Shown one piece after another: positions 35,130-45,300 of a stretch of 64,000 nucleotides of DNA (within the stretch, counting starts at the first letter, position 1; each line of letters begins with the position of its first letter). The notes below the pieces were generated by a model, which made no database searches, had not been told where the DNA came from, and saw only the letters and a program-made list of their open reading frames with translations. The DNA is taken from NCBI RefSeq assembly GCF_003626695.1, contig NZ_RBAH01000029.1, positions 1 to 64,000 of the forward strand, in the 5' to 3' direction. The position numbers were made by a program, and so were the translations under genes. Source of the stretch: Paenibacillus ginsengarvi. GTDB lineage: Bacteria > Bacillota > Bacilli > Paenibacillales > NBRC-103111.

Positions 35130-36515
35130 TTATTCGAACCAATACGCCGGAAGCGCGTCCCGCTCTCGCTCCATGATCTCCGCGATAATACGGTCGGCGT
35201 CGGCGATCGAATTCGTGAGCGGATCGGTCAGCATCGCTCTTCTCAGCTTCGCGAAGCTTCGTTCGACGACGGCCTCGGCGGTCAGCTCGTGCGTATCGAG
35301 CACAATCTGCTGCATTCCTCGCAGGCCGGTCGGCATGTTGCCGACGGGAAGCGGCTTGATCCCGTCCGTCGTCACCTCGCACATCAGCTCCAGAAACGCG
35401 TCGCCGCTCATATTCGGAACGGCTCCCCGGTTTGCCGTGTTGACGAAAAACTTTTTGCCCAGACCGCCGACCATGCTCTCGATAATATCGGTCGCGTGGT
35501 CCGGCCCGAACGTACGCATATAGTCGGATATCGGCTTCGCTCCGCTCAGGAAGCTGTCCACCTGCTCCCACATGCTCGCGTGGCGCTTGTACCGCTCCTC
35601 CGTTTCCCAGATCGACAGCTGCGGGATCGCTTCCTTCGTACGGCCGAGCCCCTGCCAGAAGCGGACGTATTCCTTTGTATGGGCTACACAGGTTGGAATA
35701 TAGCCGAAAGCCTGATACAGCTCATACCCGATCGCATCGTTGTACGCTGCCTTCGCCCCTGTATCTCCCCCGTTTGTCGCCGTTTCCGCCCGCCGCCGCA
35801 GCCGCTCGGCAATGTTCGGCGCCACATCGCGGCCGTCAAATTCCGCCTTCAGCAGCCACGTAAAATGGTTGACGCCGGCGATGCGGAAATCGAAACGGTT
35901 CGCGATCTCCTCCGTATACGCTTCCTTCGACGGCACGATTTCCGCGTTCACGGCATAATTGCGCTTGACGTGGGGCATGTGCAGGCCGTCGCACAGCGCG
36001 AAGCTTTTCAGCTTCGGTGCGAATTTTTGCAAGGCGATTCCGTTTACGGCCGATGGGTTAATGTAGTTAATAACCCACGCATCGGGACAGATCGCTTCGA
36101 TATCTCTGGCGCAGTCCATAATGATAGGCAGCTCCCGCATCGCCCTGAATATGCCGCCCGGTCCGATCGTATCGCCGGAGCACATGCGGATGCCGTATTT
36201 TTCCGATACCTCGCAATCGATGCCGCGGTATTTTACCGTATCCCGGGCGAAGCTGAGCACGACGAAATCCGCGTCCTTCAGCACATCCCGTCGATCCGTC
36301 GACCCTTCTACGGCGAGCTGGACTCCGTTTTCTTCCGCGACCATACGCGCCAGCTTGACCAGCTTATTCAGCCTCGCTTCGTCCGTATCGACAAGCGCTA
36401 GCGTCCCCTTGTTCAAATGCTCGGAATGAACCATTTGCCAGATCGACTGCCGGCCGAAAAACAAGCTCCCCGCTCCCAAAACGACTACCTTCGGTTTTTG
36501 TACGTTTGTCTGCAT
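35130..36515 (-). CDS. Family 4 glycoside hydrolase (NAD- and Mn-dependent)
   Basis: A 461-residue cytosolic enzyme. The N-terminal Rossmann motif VVVLGAGSLFFG binds NAD; D43 follows the second strand (ALVDTDE). The family NPSA motif is at 153-156, the metal-binding C175 and H179 in CDGLHM, and H217 in GVNHFTW. GH4 enzymes cleave alpha- or beta-glycosides by an oxidation-elimination route. The closest groups are alpha-galactosidase (MelA) and alpha-galacturonidase (LplD); which it is cannot be decided by eye. GGAGGG lies eight bases before the ATG. It is divergent from an AraC regulator, which probably controls it, and has its own terminator. Confidence 0.93.
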   Translation of the reverse strand: MQTNVQKPKVVVLGAGSLFFGRQSIWQMVHSEHLNKGTLALVDTDEARLNKLVKLARMVAEENGVQLAVEGSTDRRDVLKDADFVVLSFARDTVKYRGIDCEVSEKYGIRMCSGDTIGPGGIFRAMRELPIIMDCARDIEAICPDAWVINYINPSAVNGIALQKFAPKLKSFALCDGLHMPHVKRNYAVNAEIVPSKEAYTEEIANRFDFRIAGVNHFTWLLKAEFDGRDVAPNIAERLRRRAETATNGGDTGAKAAYNDAIGYELYQAFGYIPTCVAHTKEYVRFWQGLGRTKEAIPQLSIWETEERYKRHASMWEQVDSFLSGAKPISDYMRTFGPDHATDIIESMVGGLGKKFFVNTANRGAVPNMSGDAFLELMCEVTTDGIKPLPVGNMPTGLRGMQQIVLDTHELTAEAVVERSFAKLRRAMLTDPLTNSIADADRIIAEIMERERDALPAYWFE

Positions 36516-36599
36516 TGCCTATCCCTCCCCGTTTCTTTTCGTCTTCATTATAGGGATGGGGGCGTCCGGCGAACATATGGGACGGTTCCGATCTGATGT

Positions 36600-36644
36600 C
36601 AAATCGTACGATTTGGAAAATATCGCTTACGCTCATGATATAAT
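36600..36644 (+). promoter_or_regulatory. AraC-gene promoter with overlapping palindrome
   Basis: A perfect 16-bp palindrome CAAATCGTACGATTTG (36600-36615) lies just upstream of an extended -10, TGA-TATAAT (36636-36644). The palindrome would cover the -35 region, suiting autoregulation or control of the divergent GH4 gene. Confidence 0.65.
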
Positions 36645-36684
36645 TGGGATCAAGCGAATCCTTCTTACAAGGAGTACGAAAACG

Positions 36685-37542
36685 ATGACGACCGCCGGCA
36701 AGCCCGTAAACCCGATCCGGTTTTTACAGGAGATGTCCGACCAGCTCACGCTTCGCATCCGCGCTTGTCTGGAAGATACCCACGAGAGCGGCTGGTCCGA
36801 GAGCAAGGTCCATTCTGATTACGATGTCTGGCTTCTGTACGAAGGCAGCATCGATATCCGCATCGGAGAATCGGTCCATCGGGCCGAGGCGGGCGACCTT
36901 GTGTTTTATTACCCGCATGTTCCGTACACGGCGAGCACGAACGAGGGGCGCACCCGGTTTATGTTCGTCCATTTCGACTTCGGCATCGGCGATCAGCTGC
37001 GCATTTTGGACAGCTTGCCGCTTGCCGGGATCGTGCCGGGCGGGGGCTTGCGCGACGAAATTTCGCTGATGCGCCAGTCTTACGAACAACGACGGAGCAG
37101 GAAAAGCGGCATCGCCGATCTGAAGCTGAAAGGAGCGTTCACGCTGCTGGTGGCCCGGGTCATCGAGCTGTACGAAGCTGGCGAATATGTCGGAGTTTTC
37201 CCCGGACGGCTTCCCCGGCAAAGCCGATCCAAAGGCTTGTCCTCGCTCCAGCCGGTGTTCGAGTACATCAACCGCCGCACCCATCTGCCTCTCCGCACCA
37301 AGGAACTCGCCGATGCGGCCGGTTTATCGGAAAAATATTTCATCACGTATTTCAAACAAACGCTGGGCATGACCCCGAGCCAGTACATTTATCAGTTGAA
37401 AATGAACAAAGCCAGGGAATATTTGTACCAGCGCAACTATTCGATCAAAGAAATTGCCAGCCTGCTCGGTTATCCCGATCCGTACAGCTTCTCCAAATCG
37501 TTCAAAGCCTACTTCCACGTGCCGCCCTCGCAATTCGTCTAA
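36685..37542 (+). CDS. AraC-family transcriptional regulator, cupin sensor type
   Basis: A protein of 285 residues from ATG 36685 with AAGGAG upstream. The N-terminal half is a cupin-like sugar-sensor barrel (DYDVWLLYEGSIDIRIGE, AEAGDLVFYYPHVPYTAS); the C-terminal ~100 residues are the double helix-turn-helix (LRTKELADAAGLSEKYFIT and IKEIASLLGYPDPYSFSKSF). It is divergent from the GH4 gene, its most likely target, with a 16-bp palindrome between them. No membrane segment, so it senses a cytosolic sugar. Confidence 0.93.
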   Translation: MTTAGKPVNPIRFLQEMSDQLTLRIRACLEDTHESGWSESKVHSDYDVWLLYEGSIDIRIGESVHRAEAGDLVFYYPHVPYTASTNEGRTRFMFVHFDFGIGDQLRILDSLPLAGIVPGGGLRDEISLMRQSYEQRRSRKSGIADLKLKGAFTLLVARVIELYEAGEYVGVFPGRLPRQSRSKGLSSLQPVFEYINRRTHLPLRTKELADAAGLSEKYFITYFKQTLGMTPSQYIYQLKMNKAREYLYQRNYSIKEIASLLGYPDPYSFSKSFKAYFHVPPSQFV

Positions 37543-37589
37543 GCCTCGGATTCGAGGGCTAAAATCTTCTCGCAATGGCCCCTTGCGGA

Positions 37590-38486
37590 CTAACCGCCGC
37601 TGCCGGGCGCAAGCTTCTCCTTCGCGAAGCGGATCCATTCCTTCAGCGCATAGGACATGTACGCCTCCTTGCGCCAGATCATCGCCAAATGCCACGGAAT
37701 CCCCGGAGGCGTAAGCTTTACCGCAGCGATGCGGCGGTAATCGAGATGGCGGCATATCGTCTCCGGCAGCATCGCAATGCCGAGGTCGGCCGCCACCATT
37801 TCGCTGATAAAGTCCCACTGCGAGCTTTCGAACACGACGTTCGGCTGGAAGCCCGCCTCGATGCAAGCCGCCGGAATGCGGTCGTGCAGCGCAAAATCGT
37901 CGCGGAACAGGAGGAACGGCTCCTCCTTCAGCGCCTGCAGCGGAACCGATTCCGCGCTCGCAAGCGGGTGTGCGGGGTGGACGAGCAGCATCAAGTTTTC
38001 GCGCACGAACGCAAACGAATCGAACAGCTCCCCATCCGTCGGCAATACGACGACGCCGATATCGAGGGAACCGCTCTCTACGTTTTGGGCAATTTTTTTC
38101 GCCCCGTCCTCGATCAGCTCCAGACGGATGAGCGGGTACTGCCGTCGGAACTCGCCGATCACCTTCGGAAAAAATCTCGCCCCGGCCATCGGCGGCAGCC
38201 CGATCCGGATCTTCCCCTTCTTCAGCTGGACGATATCGGCGAGGTCGGACGACAGGCTGTCGAACGCGTTCACGATCAGCTGCGCCTGCTGCAGCATCGC
38301 CTCCCCTGCATCCGTCGGCACTACATGCTTCCCCGAGCGGTCCAGTAGGACGACTCCGAGCTCCTCCTCGATGCTTTTGACCATTTTGCTGATCGTCGGC
38401 TGCGTGACGTGCAGCGAATCGGCCGCTTTCGTAAAGCTGCGGTAGCGTACGACTTCCATGAAATATTTCAGATGGCGGATATCCAT
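37590..38486 (-). CDS. cidR: LysR-family regulator, CidR-like
   Basis: A protein of 298 residues: N-terminal winged helix-turn-helix (MDIRHLKYFMEVVRYRSFTK, then AADSLHVTQPTISKMVKSIE) and a C-terminal ligand-binding domain with the usual GKIRIGLPPMAGARFFPKVI start. It is divergent from cidA-cidB, the arrangement of B. subtilis and Staphylococcus CidR, which activates the holin-like genes during acetate or overflow metabolism. SD AAGGGGG. The long intergenic inverted repeats upstream are probable binding sites. Confidence 0.88.
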   Translation of the reverse strand: MDIRHLKYFMEVVRYRSFTKAADSLHVTQPTISKMVKSIEEELGVVLLDRSGKHVVPTDAGEAMLQQAQLIVNAFDSLSSDLADIVQLKKGKIRIGLPPMAGARFFPKVIGEFRRQYPLIRLELIEDGAKKIAQNVESGSLDIGVVVLPTDGELFDSFAFVRENLMLLVHPAHPLASAESVPLQALKEEPFLLFRDDFALHDRIPAACIEAGFQPNVVFESSQWDFISEMVAADLGIAMLPETICRHLDYRRIAAVKLTPPGIPWHLAMIWRKEAYMSYALKEWIRFAKEKLAPGSGG

Positions 38487-38509
38487 ATCGCGCGATTCCC
38501 CCTTAGCAA

Positions 38510-38567
38510 ATCGTCATAGACAAATGGAATGACTTTGATTCCATATATGTATTTTACCTATGACGAT
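38510..38567. promoter_or_regulatory. Nested inverted repeats in the cidR-cidA control region
   Basis: An outer 10-bp repeat ATCGTCATAG (38510-38519) / CTATGACGAT (38558-38567) encloses an inner 7-bp one, ATGGAAT (38524-38530) / ATTCCAT (38538-38544). LysR regulators bind such interrupted dyads in divergent promoters, so these are likely CidR sites. Confidence 0.65.
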
Positions 38568-38604
38568 GGCGGCTGTATACTGACGGGGAAAGGTGGCGAT
38601 ATCA

Positions 38605-38976
38605 ATGCAAGCATACTTCGCGATCGTCCGGCAAATCGTCGTGCTGATCGCTTTCTCCTATATCGGCAGTCTCATCTCGGCTCTTCTAAAGCTGCCCGTC
38701 TCCGGCAGTATCGTTGGACTTCTGCTCGTTTTCGCTTTGCTGAAGCTCGGCGTCCTTCGCGTCGAATGGCTCGAAGCGGGGGCGAACTGGCTGCTCTCGA
38801 AAATGCTGCTCTTCTTCGTTCCGGCGGCCGTCGGCATTATCGGCCACAAGGAGCTGTTCGGCTTGTCCGGAATCGGCTTCGCTCTTGTTATCGGGCTTGG
38901 CACAGTTGCCGTCATGGGCTGCTCGGGTGTAGCGGCCGAACTCATCTCGCGCAGAAAGGAAGCGGCTAAACGATGA
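38605..38976 (+). CDS. cidA: Holin-like CidA/LrgA-family protein
   Basis: A 123-residue membrane protein with four predicted helices. Family features include the N-terminal QAYFAIVRQIVVLIAFSYIG and the LPVSGSIVGLLLVFALL segment with the conserved small-residue P-x-SGS. ATG at 38605 has AAAGGTGG eight bases upstream and is preferred over a GTG at 38593. CidA works with CidB in murein hydrolase control, cell death and, in recent work, export of overflow metabolites. It overlaps cidB by 4 nt. Confidence 0.9.
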   Translation: MQAYFAIVRQIVVLIAFSYIGSLISALLKLPVSGSIVGLLLVFALLKLGVLRVEWLEAGANWLLSKMLLFFVPAAVGIIGHKELFGLSGIGFALVIGLGTVAVMGCSGVAAELISRRKEAAKR

Positions 38977-39647
38977 CAACAGTAGTATGGATCGCGGTTA
39001 CGGTAGTTTGTTTCCTCGTCGCGCAGCGGTTGTACGTCCGGTTTCCGAAATGGTACTTGTCGCCGATCGTCGTCGTGCCGCTGGCGCTGATCGTCTGCCT
39101 GACGCTCACCCGCACGTCCGTTGCCGTTTACGACCGCGGCGGAAGCTTGCTGTCCGACATGCTGCAGCCCGCGACGGTCGCTTTTGCCGTCCCGCTGTAC
39201 AAGCATTACGCGCTGCTGCGCAAACACGCCGTCGCCATCCTCACCGGCGTCGTGCTCGGCTCGTCCGTTGCGGTTCTCTCCTCATTCTCCATCATGGCGC
39301 TGCTGCACGCCAGCCCGCAAATGATCGCGAGCATGGTCCCGCGCTCGATCACGACGCCAATCGCCATGTCGGTTTCGCAAACGATCGGCGGCATTCCGTC
39401 GGTAACGGCGGTGTTCGTCATCGTCACCGGCATCGGCGGATCGGTGGTCGCTCCGCTGCTGATCCGTGCGCTGCATATCCGCGGATCGGTGGCGAAAGGC
39501 GTGCTGCTCGGCATGGGCGCCCACGGGGCAGGTACGTCGCTTGCCTACGAATGGGGCAGCGAGGAAGGCGCGATCGCCAGCATCTCGATGATCGTCGCCG
39601 CGATCGTCACGCTGGCCGTCATTCCCCTGTGGCAGGCAGTCGCATAA
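38973..39647 (+). CDS. cidB: LrgB/CidB-family membrane protein
   Basis: A 224-residue protein with about seven helices. Family stretches: LQPATVAFAVPLYKHYALL (conserved PATVALAxPLY motif), ALLHASPQMIASMVPRSITTPIAM and GVLLGMGAHGAGTSLAYE. LrgB proteins partner CidA/LrgA. Start overlaps cidA by ATGA, hence coupled translation. The LysR gene upstream is the likely activator. Confidence 0.93.
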   Translation: MTTVVWIAVTVVCFLVAQRLYVRFPKWYLSPIVVVPLALIVCLTLTRTSVAVYDRGGSLLSDMLQPATVAFAVPLYKHYALLRKHAVAILTGVVLGSSVAVLSSFSIMALLHASPQMIASMVPRSITTPIAMSVSQTIGGIPSVTAVFVIVTGIGGSVVAPLLIRALHIRGSVAKGVLLGMGAHGAGTSLAYEWGSEEGAIASISMIVAAIVTLAVIPLWQAVA

Positions 39648-39753
39648 CGGCTCCATTCCCGCATCAAATTACGATGAAATGCAATCCGATTCCCTACAAC
39701 TCCTCGGCGGCCGCTCGTATAATGAGCCTATCTACCGCGAAAGGAGAACGCGA

Positions 39754-42108
39754 ATGTCTACTACCGAACCATTCGTTTCAAATAGATCCGGGGAGGGCTT
39801 GCAGCAGACCACTTTTGTACATCGGCTGGCAAGCGGCAGCTATATGCGAATCGAAGCGATCTCCCCTCATTCGTTCCGCATTCGTATGGACGAGACCGAT
39901 TCGTTTCCGGAGCCGCCTCTCGTCCGCTACGGCATCGTCGTTCATCCCGAGGCGGATTTTCCGTGCTCGGTCCGCGATGCCGGCGACCTCCTCTCCATCC
40001 ATACCGGGCAAGCCGTTCTGGACGTTCATAAGGAGAGCGGACAGCTCTCGCTGCGCAAGGCGAACGGCGCCCTGCTGACCTCTCACTCCATCCCCCCTTG
40101 GTCCAGCCGGAAGGCCGGCTTCGGAACCGAATTTGCGCTGGCCGAGGACGAACAGTTTTACGGGTTAGGCGACGTGACCCGGGAGCAAATCAACCTAAGA
40201 GGCCACCGCGCCGATATGTGGGTGCAGAACGTAAAATCGTACGCCCCGATCCCGTTTCTGATGAGCAGCAAGGGTTGGGCACTGTTCATGAACACGACTT
40301 CGCGGCATGCCGTCGATATCGGCAAAACGGCGCCGGACCGGATGCGCCTCTGGGGGCGAAGCGGCCAGCTCGATTTTTATTTGTTCGCGGCGGACGGCTA
40401 TGAGAACCTGCTCGACAGCTATACGGATTTGACCGGCAAACCCCAGCTCCTCCCGATGTGGGCGTACGGGCTGACGTTTGTGTGCAACCAGCAGGCCGAT
40501 GCGAAGGAAATGCTGACCGACGCGCTGAACTTCCGCAGGGAGGGCATCCCGTGCGACTTGATCGGACTCGAGCCCGGCTGGATGGATAAGCACTACGATT
40601 ATTCGACGAACAAAAAGTGGCATCCCGAACGGTTTTATTTGCCGTATTGGGCCGACAAGGGGCCGGGCACGTTCATCGGCGCTCTCGATCGGCTAGGCTT
40701 CAAGCTGAGCCTGTGGCTCTGCTCGGAATACGATCTGACCCATCACGAGGAGCGTCTGCTTGCAGGCGGCGAAGAAGATGTTTCCGCCTCGGAGGACGAA
40801 TCGTTCGTGCCTCATGCCGACGATTACGAGCAGGACGTAAGACTGCAGCAGCCAACGTATCTGGACAAAATAACGAAGCCGGACGAGGCCTGGTTTACGC
40901 ATCTGCAAAAATTCGTCGATCAAGGCGTCTCGGCGTTTAAGCTCGATGCGTCCAACCAGACGCTGGAGCATCCCGACCGGCTGTGGGGCAACGGGCTGCC
41001 GGACAACGAGATGCACAACCTGTACCCGCTCCTGCTCGGCAAGCAGATGCACCTGGGCTTCAAGGAACACACCGGACAGCGTTCGATGATCTATACGGCC
41101 GGCGGTTATGCCGGTATCCAGCAGTACGCCGCCACATGGGCGGGCGATACGGGAGGCGGGCCGAAGCCGCTCGTATCCGTGCTGAACCACGGCATGTCCG
41201 GGCATGCCAATACGAGCTGCGATATGGAAGTATTCACCTCGGCAGGCATCCACTTCGGCTTTTTGCAGCCGTGGTCGCAGGTGAACAGCTGGGCGTATTG
41301 GCGGCATCCGTGGCTGCTGAGCAAGCCGCTGCTGGAAATGTTCAAATTGTACGCGAAGCTGCGCTACAAGCTGCTGCCCTACTTGTACTCGGCGGCCCAT
41401 GTCGCCGCCCGTACCGGCTTCCCGATCGCGCGGGCGATGCCGCTCGCCTTCCCGGACGATCCCCGCTCCAGCCAGCTGCTGCAGCAGTATATGCTCGGCG
41501 ATTCGCTGCTCGTAGCCGCCTTTGCGGATACCGTTTATTTGCCCGAGGGCGAATGGATCGACTACTGGACGGGCGCCCATTACTTCGGCCCGCAGGAGCT
41601 GCCCACCAGCGTCCCGGCGTATGCCGGAGGTCCGCTGTTCGTCCGAGCGGGAGCGATTATCCCGGAATGGCCGGAGATGGACTTCGTCGGCGAAAAGCCG
41701 GTGGATACAATCGGCCTTAACGTATATCCTTTCGCAGGCGGCGAGTTTACGCTGTACGAGGATGATGGCATGAGCTACTCCTACCAGGACGGACAGGTGG
41801 CCGTCACAAAGATAAGCTGCCGTACCGGCGGTGGCATCACGGCCATCGAAATCGGCCTCCGTTCGGGCGAATACGCAGGTATGCCGGAACACCGCAGCTA
41901 CGAGCTGTCCATCCATACCGCCGCAAAACCGAAGCAGGTAACGGTTAACCGCGTCGTATGGCAGGAAGCGACCGATCCCGGTACGACAGCCGCTTCCGGC
42001 GCTCCGGCTTCGGCGTGGACATTCGATTCGTCGGAATCGATCGTGCGTCTCCTGGCTGCTGAGGATCGCGCCAAAGCGGACGGCGTGATTGTCGAACTAT
42101 CGCACTAA
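39754..42108 (+). CDS. Glycoside hydrolase family 31 (alpha-glucosidase type)
   Basis: A 784-residue cytosolic protein without signal peptide. The beta-sandwich N-terminal domain (RIEAISPHSFRIRMDETDSF) precedes a TIM barrel: catalytic nucleophile D398 in AFKLDASNQT and acid/base D465 in WAGDTGGG, the usual GH31 positions. Pocket-type residues can be seen in LIGLEPGWMDKHYDYSTNKK, FKLSLWLCSEYDLT and SWAYWRHPWLL. ATG at 39754 lies behind AAAGGAG. The product hydrolyses an alpha-glycosidic bond; whether glucose, xylose or galactose is released is not clear. The gene is followed by a terminator, then by a paralogue that has lost both catalytic aspartates and gained a DNA-binding domain. Confidence 0.92.
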   Translation: MSTTEPFVSNRSGEGLQQTTFVHRLASGSYMRIEAISPHSFRIRMDETDSFPEPPLVRYGIVVHPEADFPCSVRDAGDLLSIHTGQAVLDVHKESGQLSLRKANGALLTSHSIPPWSSRKAGFGTEFALAEDEQFYGLGDVTREQINLRGHRADMWVQNVKSYAPIPFLMSSKGWALFMNTTSRHAVDIGKTAPDRMRLWGRSGQLDFYLFAADGYENLLDSYTDLTGKPQLLPMWAYGLTFVCNQQADAKEMLTDALNFRREGIPCDLIGLEPGWMDKHYDYSTNKKWHPERFYLPYWADKGPGTFIGALDRLGFKLSLWLCSEYDLTHHEERLLAGGEEDVSASEDESFVPHADDYEQDVRLQQPTYLDKITKPDEAWFTHLQKFVDQGVSAFKLDASNQTLEHPDRLWGNGLPDNEMHNLYPLLLGKQMHLGFKEHTGQRSMIYTAGGYAGIQQYAATWAGDTGGGPKPLVSVLNHGMSGHANTSCDMEVFTSAGIHFGFLQPWSQVNSWAYWRHPWLLSKPLLEMFKLYAKLRYKLLPYLYSAAHVAARTGFPIARAMPLAFPDDPRSSQLLQQYMLGDSLLVAAFADTVYLPEGEWIDYWTGAHYFGPQELPTSVPAYAGGPLFVRAGAIIPEWPEMDFVGEKPVDTIGLNVYPFAGGEFTLYEDDGMSYSYQDGQVAVTKISCRTGGGITAIEIGLRSGEYAGMPEHRSYELSIHTAAKPKQVTVNRVVWQEATDPGTTAASGAPASAWTFDSSESIVRLLAAEDRAKADGVIVELSH

Positions 42109-42180
42109 TTCTCTTGTGAGGAAGTGGCCTCGGCCCGTCCTCTTCCTTTTCGCAATGCATCCAAGAAATACAGCTTCAAG

Positions 42181-42224
42181 AGCCTCCAGGTTTCGCCAAA
42201 ACGGCGGAATCGGGAGGCTTTTTG
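42181..42224 (+). terminator. Terminator between the two GH31-type genes
   Basis: AGCCTCC (42181-42187) pairs with GGAGGCT (42213-42219); an inner CGCC/GGCG arm and a TTTTT tail follow. It indicates the two genes are separate transcription units. Confidence 0.85.
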
Positions 42225-42327
42225 GGCTGCGTCTTGACCTCGCAAGCTCGCCTCTTCGTGCCCGCAAGCGGCTCGATAGGAATTTGATTGCAGCGAATCG
42301 TAATCTCATGCGTTTGCACTAAAAATA

Positions 42328-42336
42328 TGCTATAAT
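42328..42336 (+). promoter_or_regulatory. Extended -10 promoter of the GH31-AraC gene
   Basis: TGC-TATAAT at 42328-42336 forms an extended -10. No good -35 is seen 17 bases upstream (ATGCGT), which suits an activator-dependent or weak promoter. About 50 bases before the start codon. Confidence 0.6.
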
Positions 42337-42388
42337 ATGTAAGAAAAGCTTCCTGTAACGTTTAAATCCACTGTCCGGAGGTCGGTTT

Positions 42389-45300
42389 ATGCGCAGAAAA
42401 CCAACATGTACCCAGTTCCAAACCGCTGAAGGCTCCTTTTTGCGCATCAATGCAATCGCTTCCAACATTTTTCATATTACCGTCAGTGAAACGGAGCATT
42501 TCCCTGAATCACCTCTTGTCCGCTACGATATCGTCCGCTTCCCCGCAAGCCGTCCCGACTTCAAGCTCGAGGAGGACGACGAGGCGTATACGCTCCGAAC
42601 CGGCCGCGCCTCGCTGCGGGCGGCCAAACGCGACGGGCGGCTGTCGTTTCAGCATTCGCGCGGCGAACTGGCCATCGGCCACGCTCCCCTCCCCTCCTCT
42701 CCCGAGCTCTCCGATCCGTCTGGGACATTCTTCGAGGCCCGGTTCGAGCTGGATGCGGAGGAACGGATATACGGCACCGGCATCGGGTCGGATACGATCA
42801 TGAAACGCGGCCAGCATATCCGTATGCGCATGATGAAGCGGGACGCATATACGCCGGTGCCGTTTTTGATGAGCAGCCGGGGCTGGGGGCTATACGCGAA
42901 TACTTCGGACCCGCACGATTTCGATATCGGGCATGCTGACCCCGACCGGATCATGCTACGCGTCCCGTCCCCAACGCTAGACTATCTGCTGTTCGCCGGA
43001 AGCGGGTATGCGGAGCTGCTGAGCAGCTATACCGCCATTGCCGGAAAGCCGCGGCTGCTCCCACTATGGGCATATGGCCTCGCTTTTATCGGCAATCAGC
43101 AGGCGAACGCGCGTGAAACGATCGAGGATGCGATGAAGTTCCGGGACGCGGACATCCCCTGCGATATGATCGGCCTGGACGCGACGTGGATGGAAGTTCA
43201 TTATGACCGTTCCACGAACCAGAACTGGCACCCGGAGCGGTTTTTTATCCCTCGCTGGAACCCGAAAGGGCAGCATACGTTTATCGGCACGCTGCGGGCG
43301 ATGGGCTTCAAGCTCAGCCTGTGGCTCGGCTCCGATTTCGACCTGACTCGTTACGAGGAACGGCTCGCGGCCGAGCGCGTCAAGCTTTCGGACGGGGATG
43401 CGGCGAGCCCAGACACGGCCGGACAATCGAACGGGGAGCAGGAGCAGGAGGAAATCTGGTATACCCATCTGGAGAAGTTCGTCGATCAAGGCGTCAGCGC
43501 CTTCAAATTGACCGAGAACAGCGGAGCGCTGAAGGGCAAAAGCTGGAGCAACGGCATGGGCGACGAGGAGATGCACCATCTGTATCCGCTGCTTCTCGCC
43601 AAGCAAATGCATGACGGCTTCAAGCGGCAAACGGGAAAACGGCCTATGGTGTACGCAGCCGAGGGTTATGCAGGCATTCAGCAGTACGCGGCCATGTGGG
43701 CCGGCGGGCTGGCCGACGAGCCCGACGAGCCGCGATCGCTCGTCAAAATTTTAAACGCCAGCTTATGCGGCTTGTCGAATATGGCCAACGACATGGACAT
43801 TCATTCCCCGGAAGGTATCCATTTCGGCTTTTTGCAGCCGTGGTCGAAGGTGAACAGTTGGGCGTATTGGCGTCACCCGTGCCTGCTCGACGTTCCGCTG
43901 CGAGAAATGTTCAAACGGTATGCGAAGCTCCGGTACCGCCTTATTCCGTATATTTATTCGTCGGCCTACACGGCATACGCAACGGGCATGCCGATCATCC
44001 GGGCAATGCCGCTGATGTACCCGCGCCAGACGGAGATGGCGGAGATGACGACGCAGTATATGTTCGGAGACAGTTTGCTGGTGGGCGCATTTACCGAACA
44101 GATCGAATTGCCCGAAGGCGAATGGATCGATTACTGGACGGGCAGACGCTACCGGGGACCGGCGAAGCTGGAGTATCACGCCCCCGAGCAGGCCGGCGGG
44201 CCGCTATTCGTCCGCGCCGGGGCGATCCTCCCGATGTGGCCGGAGATGAATCATGTCGGACAGAAGCCGGTCGACACGATCAGCTTGCACATTTATCCGC
44301 ACAAGGACAGCGAGTTTACGCTGTATGAGGATGACGGCGTCACTTGCAAATACGAGGAGGGGGCGTTTTCCCTCACTACGGTGCTTTGCGAATCGTCCGA
44401 ACACCGCACCTTGGTGCATATCGGGGCGAGAAACGGACAGTACGACGGCATGTCGGCCGAACGCAGCTATGACGTGTTCGTCCATCTGCAAACGAAGCCT
44501 TCGCTTGTGACGGTGGACGGGAGCGAATACCAGGAAACGACTCGGGCGAAAAAGTCGCAGCTTCAGGCGGGCTGGTCGTTCGACAGGACAACCGGCGTCC
44601 TTCACCTCCATGTAGAGGAGCGGAAAAACCGGTCGGGTTCCGTACGGATCGAGCTGCTGCACGGCGGCGAGGCGGCTCGCAAAAGCTGGACGACATCCAA
44701 GCGGCCCGCGGCAGCAGGTGGAACAGCGGCGGTCAGGCAAGCTGAGGCGTACGCCGCGCCGGCAGCAGACCGTCGCGACTTCCGGGCTCCGTCGCCGTCG
44801 CAGTTCGAGAAGCATCTGGAGATGGGCCTCGAGACGGGCAACAAAGGGAAGCTGCGCTCTGCCCTGGAACGGCTTATGGCGGAGGAGACCAAAGAACGGA
44901 CTTCGGGAGAAGACCGCGAACAGCTCCTCTACGTCAGCGGCTTGCTCGCCGGGTTTATCGAACGGAAACAGTGGCCGATGAAGCAAGTCGTCGGGGATTT
45001 GTACGAACGCTTCTTGAGCTTGCAGACGGAGGCTGGGGACGAAACGAGCGGCCAGGTGCTGCTTCAGGTGGCGGAGCGAATCGCGGACTATTCGCAAACG
45101 TCGCGGACATCCGCCCTGCACCCGCTAGTCCAGCAGCTTCAGGAAATGGTCGAACAGGAGATGGACCAGCAATTTTTCACGCTGAACGTGGCCGCGCAGC
45201 GGCTGCATGTGAACGCCTCCCACTTGAGCCGCCTATTCAAACAGGAAACGGGCAAGTCGTTCTCCGACTACATGATGGAACAAAAAATGATATATGCCAA

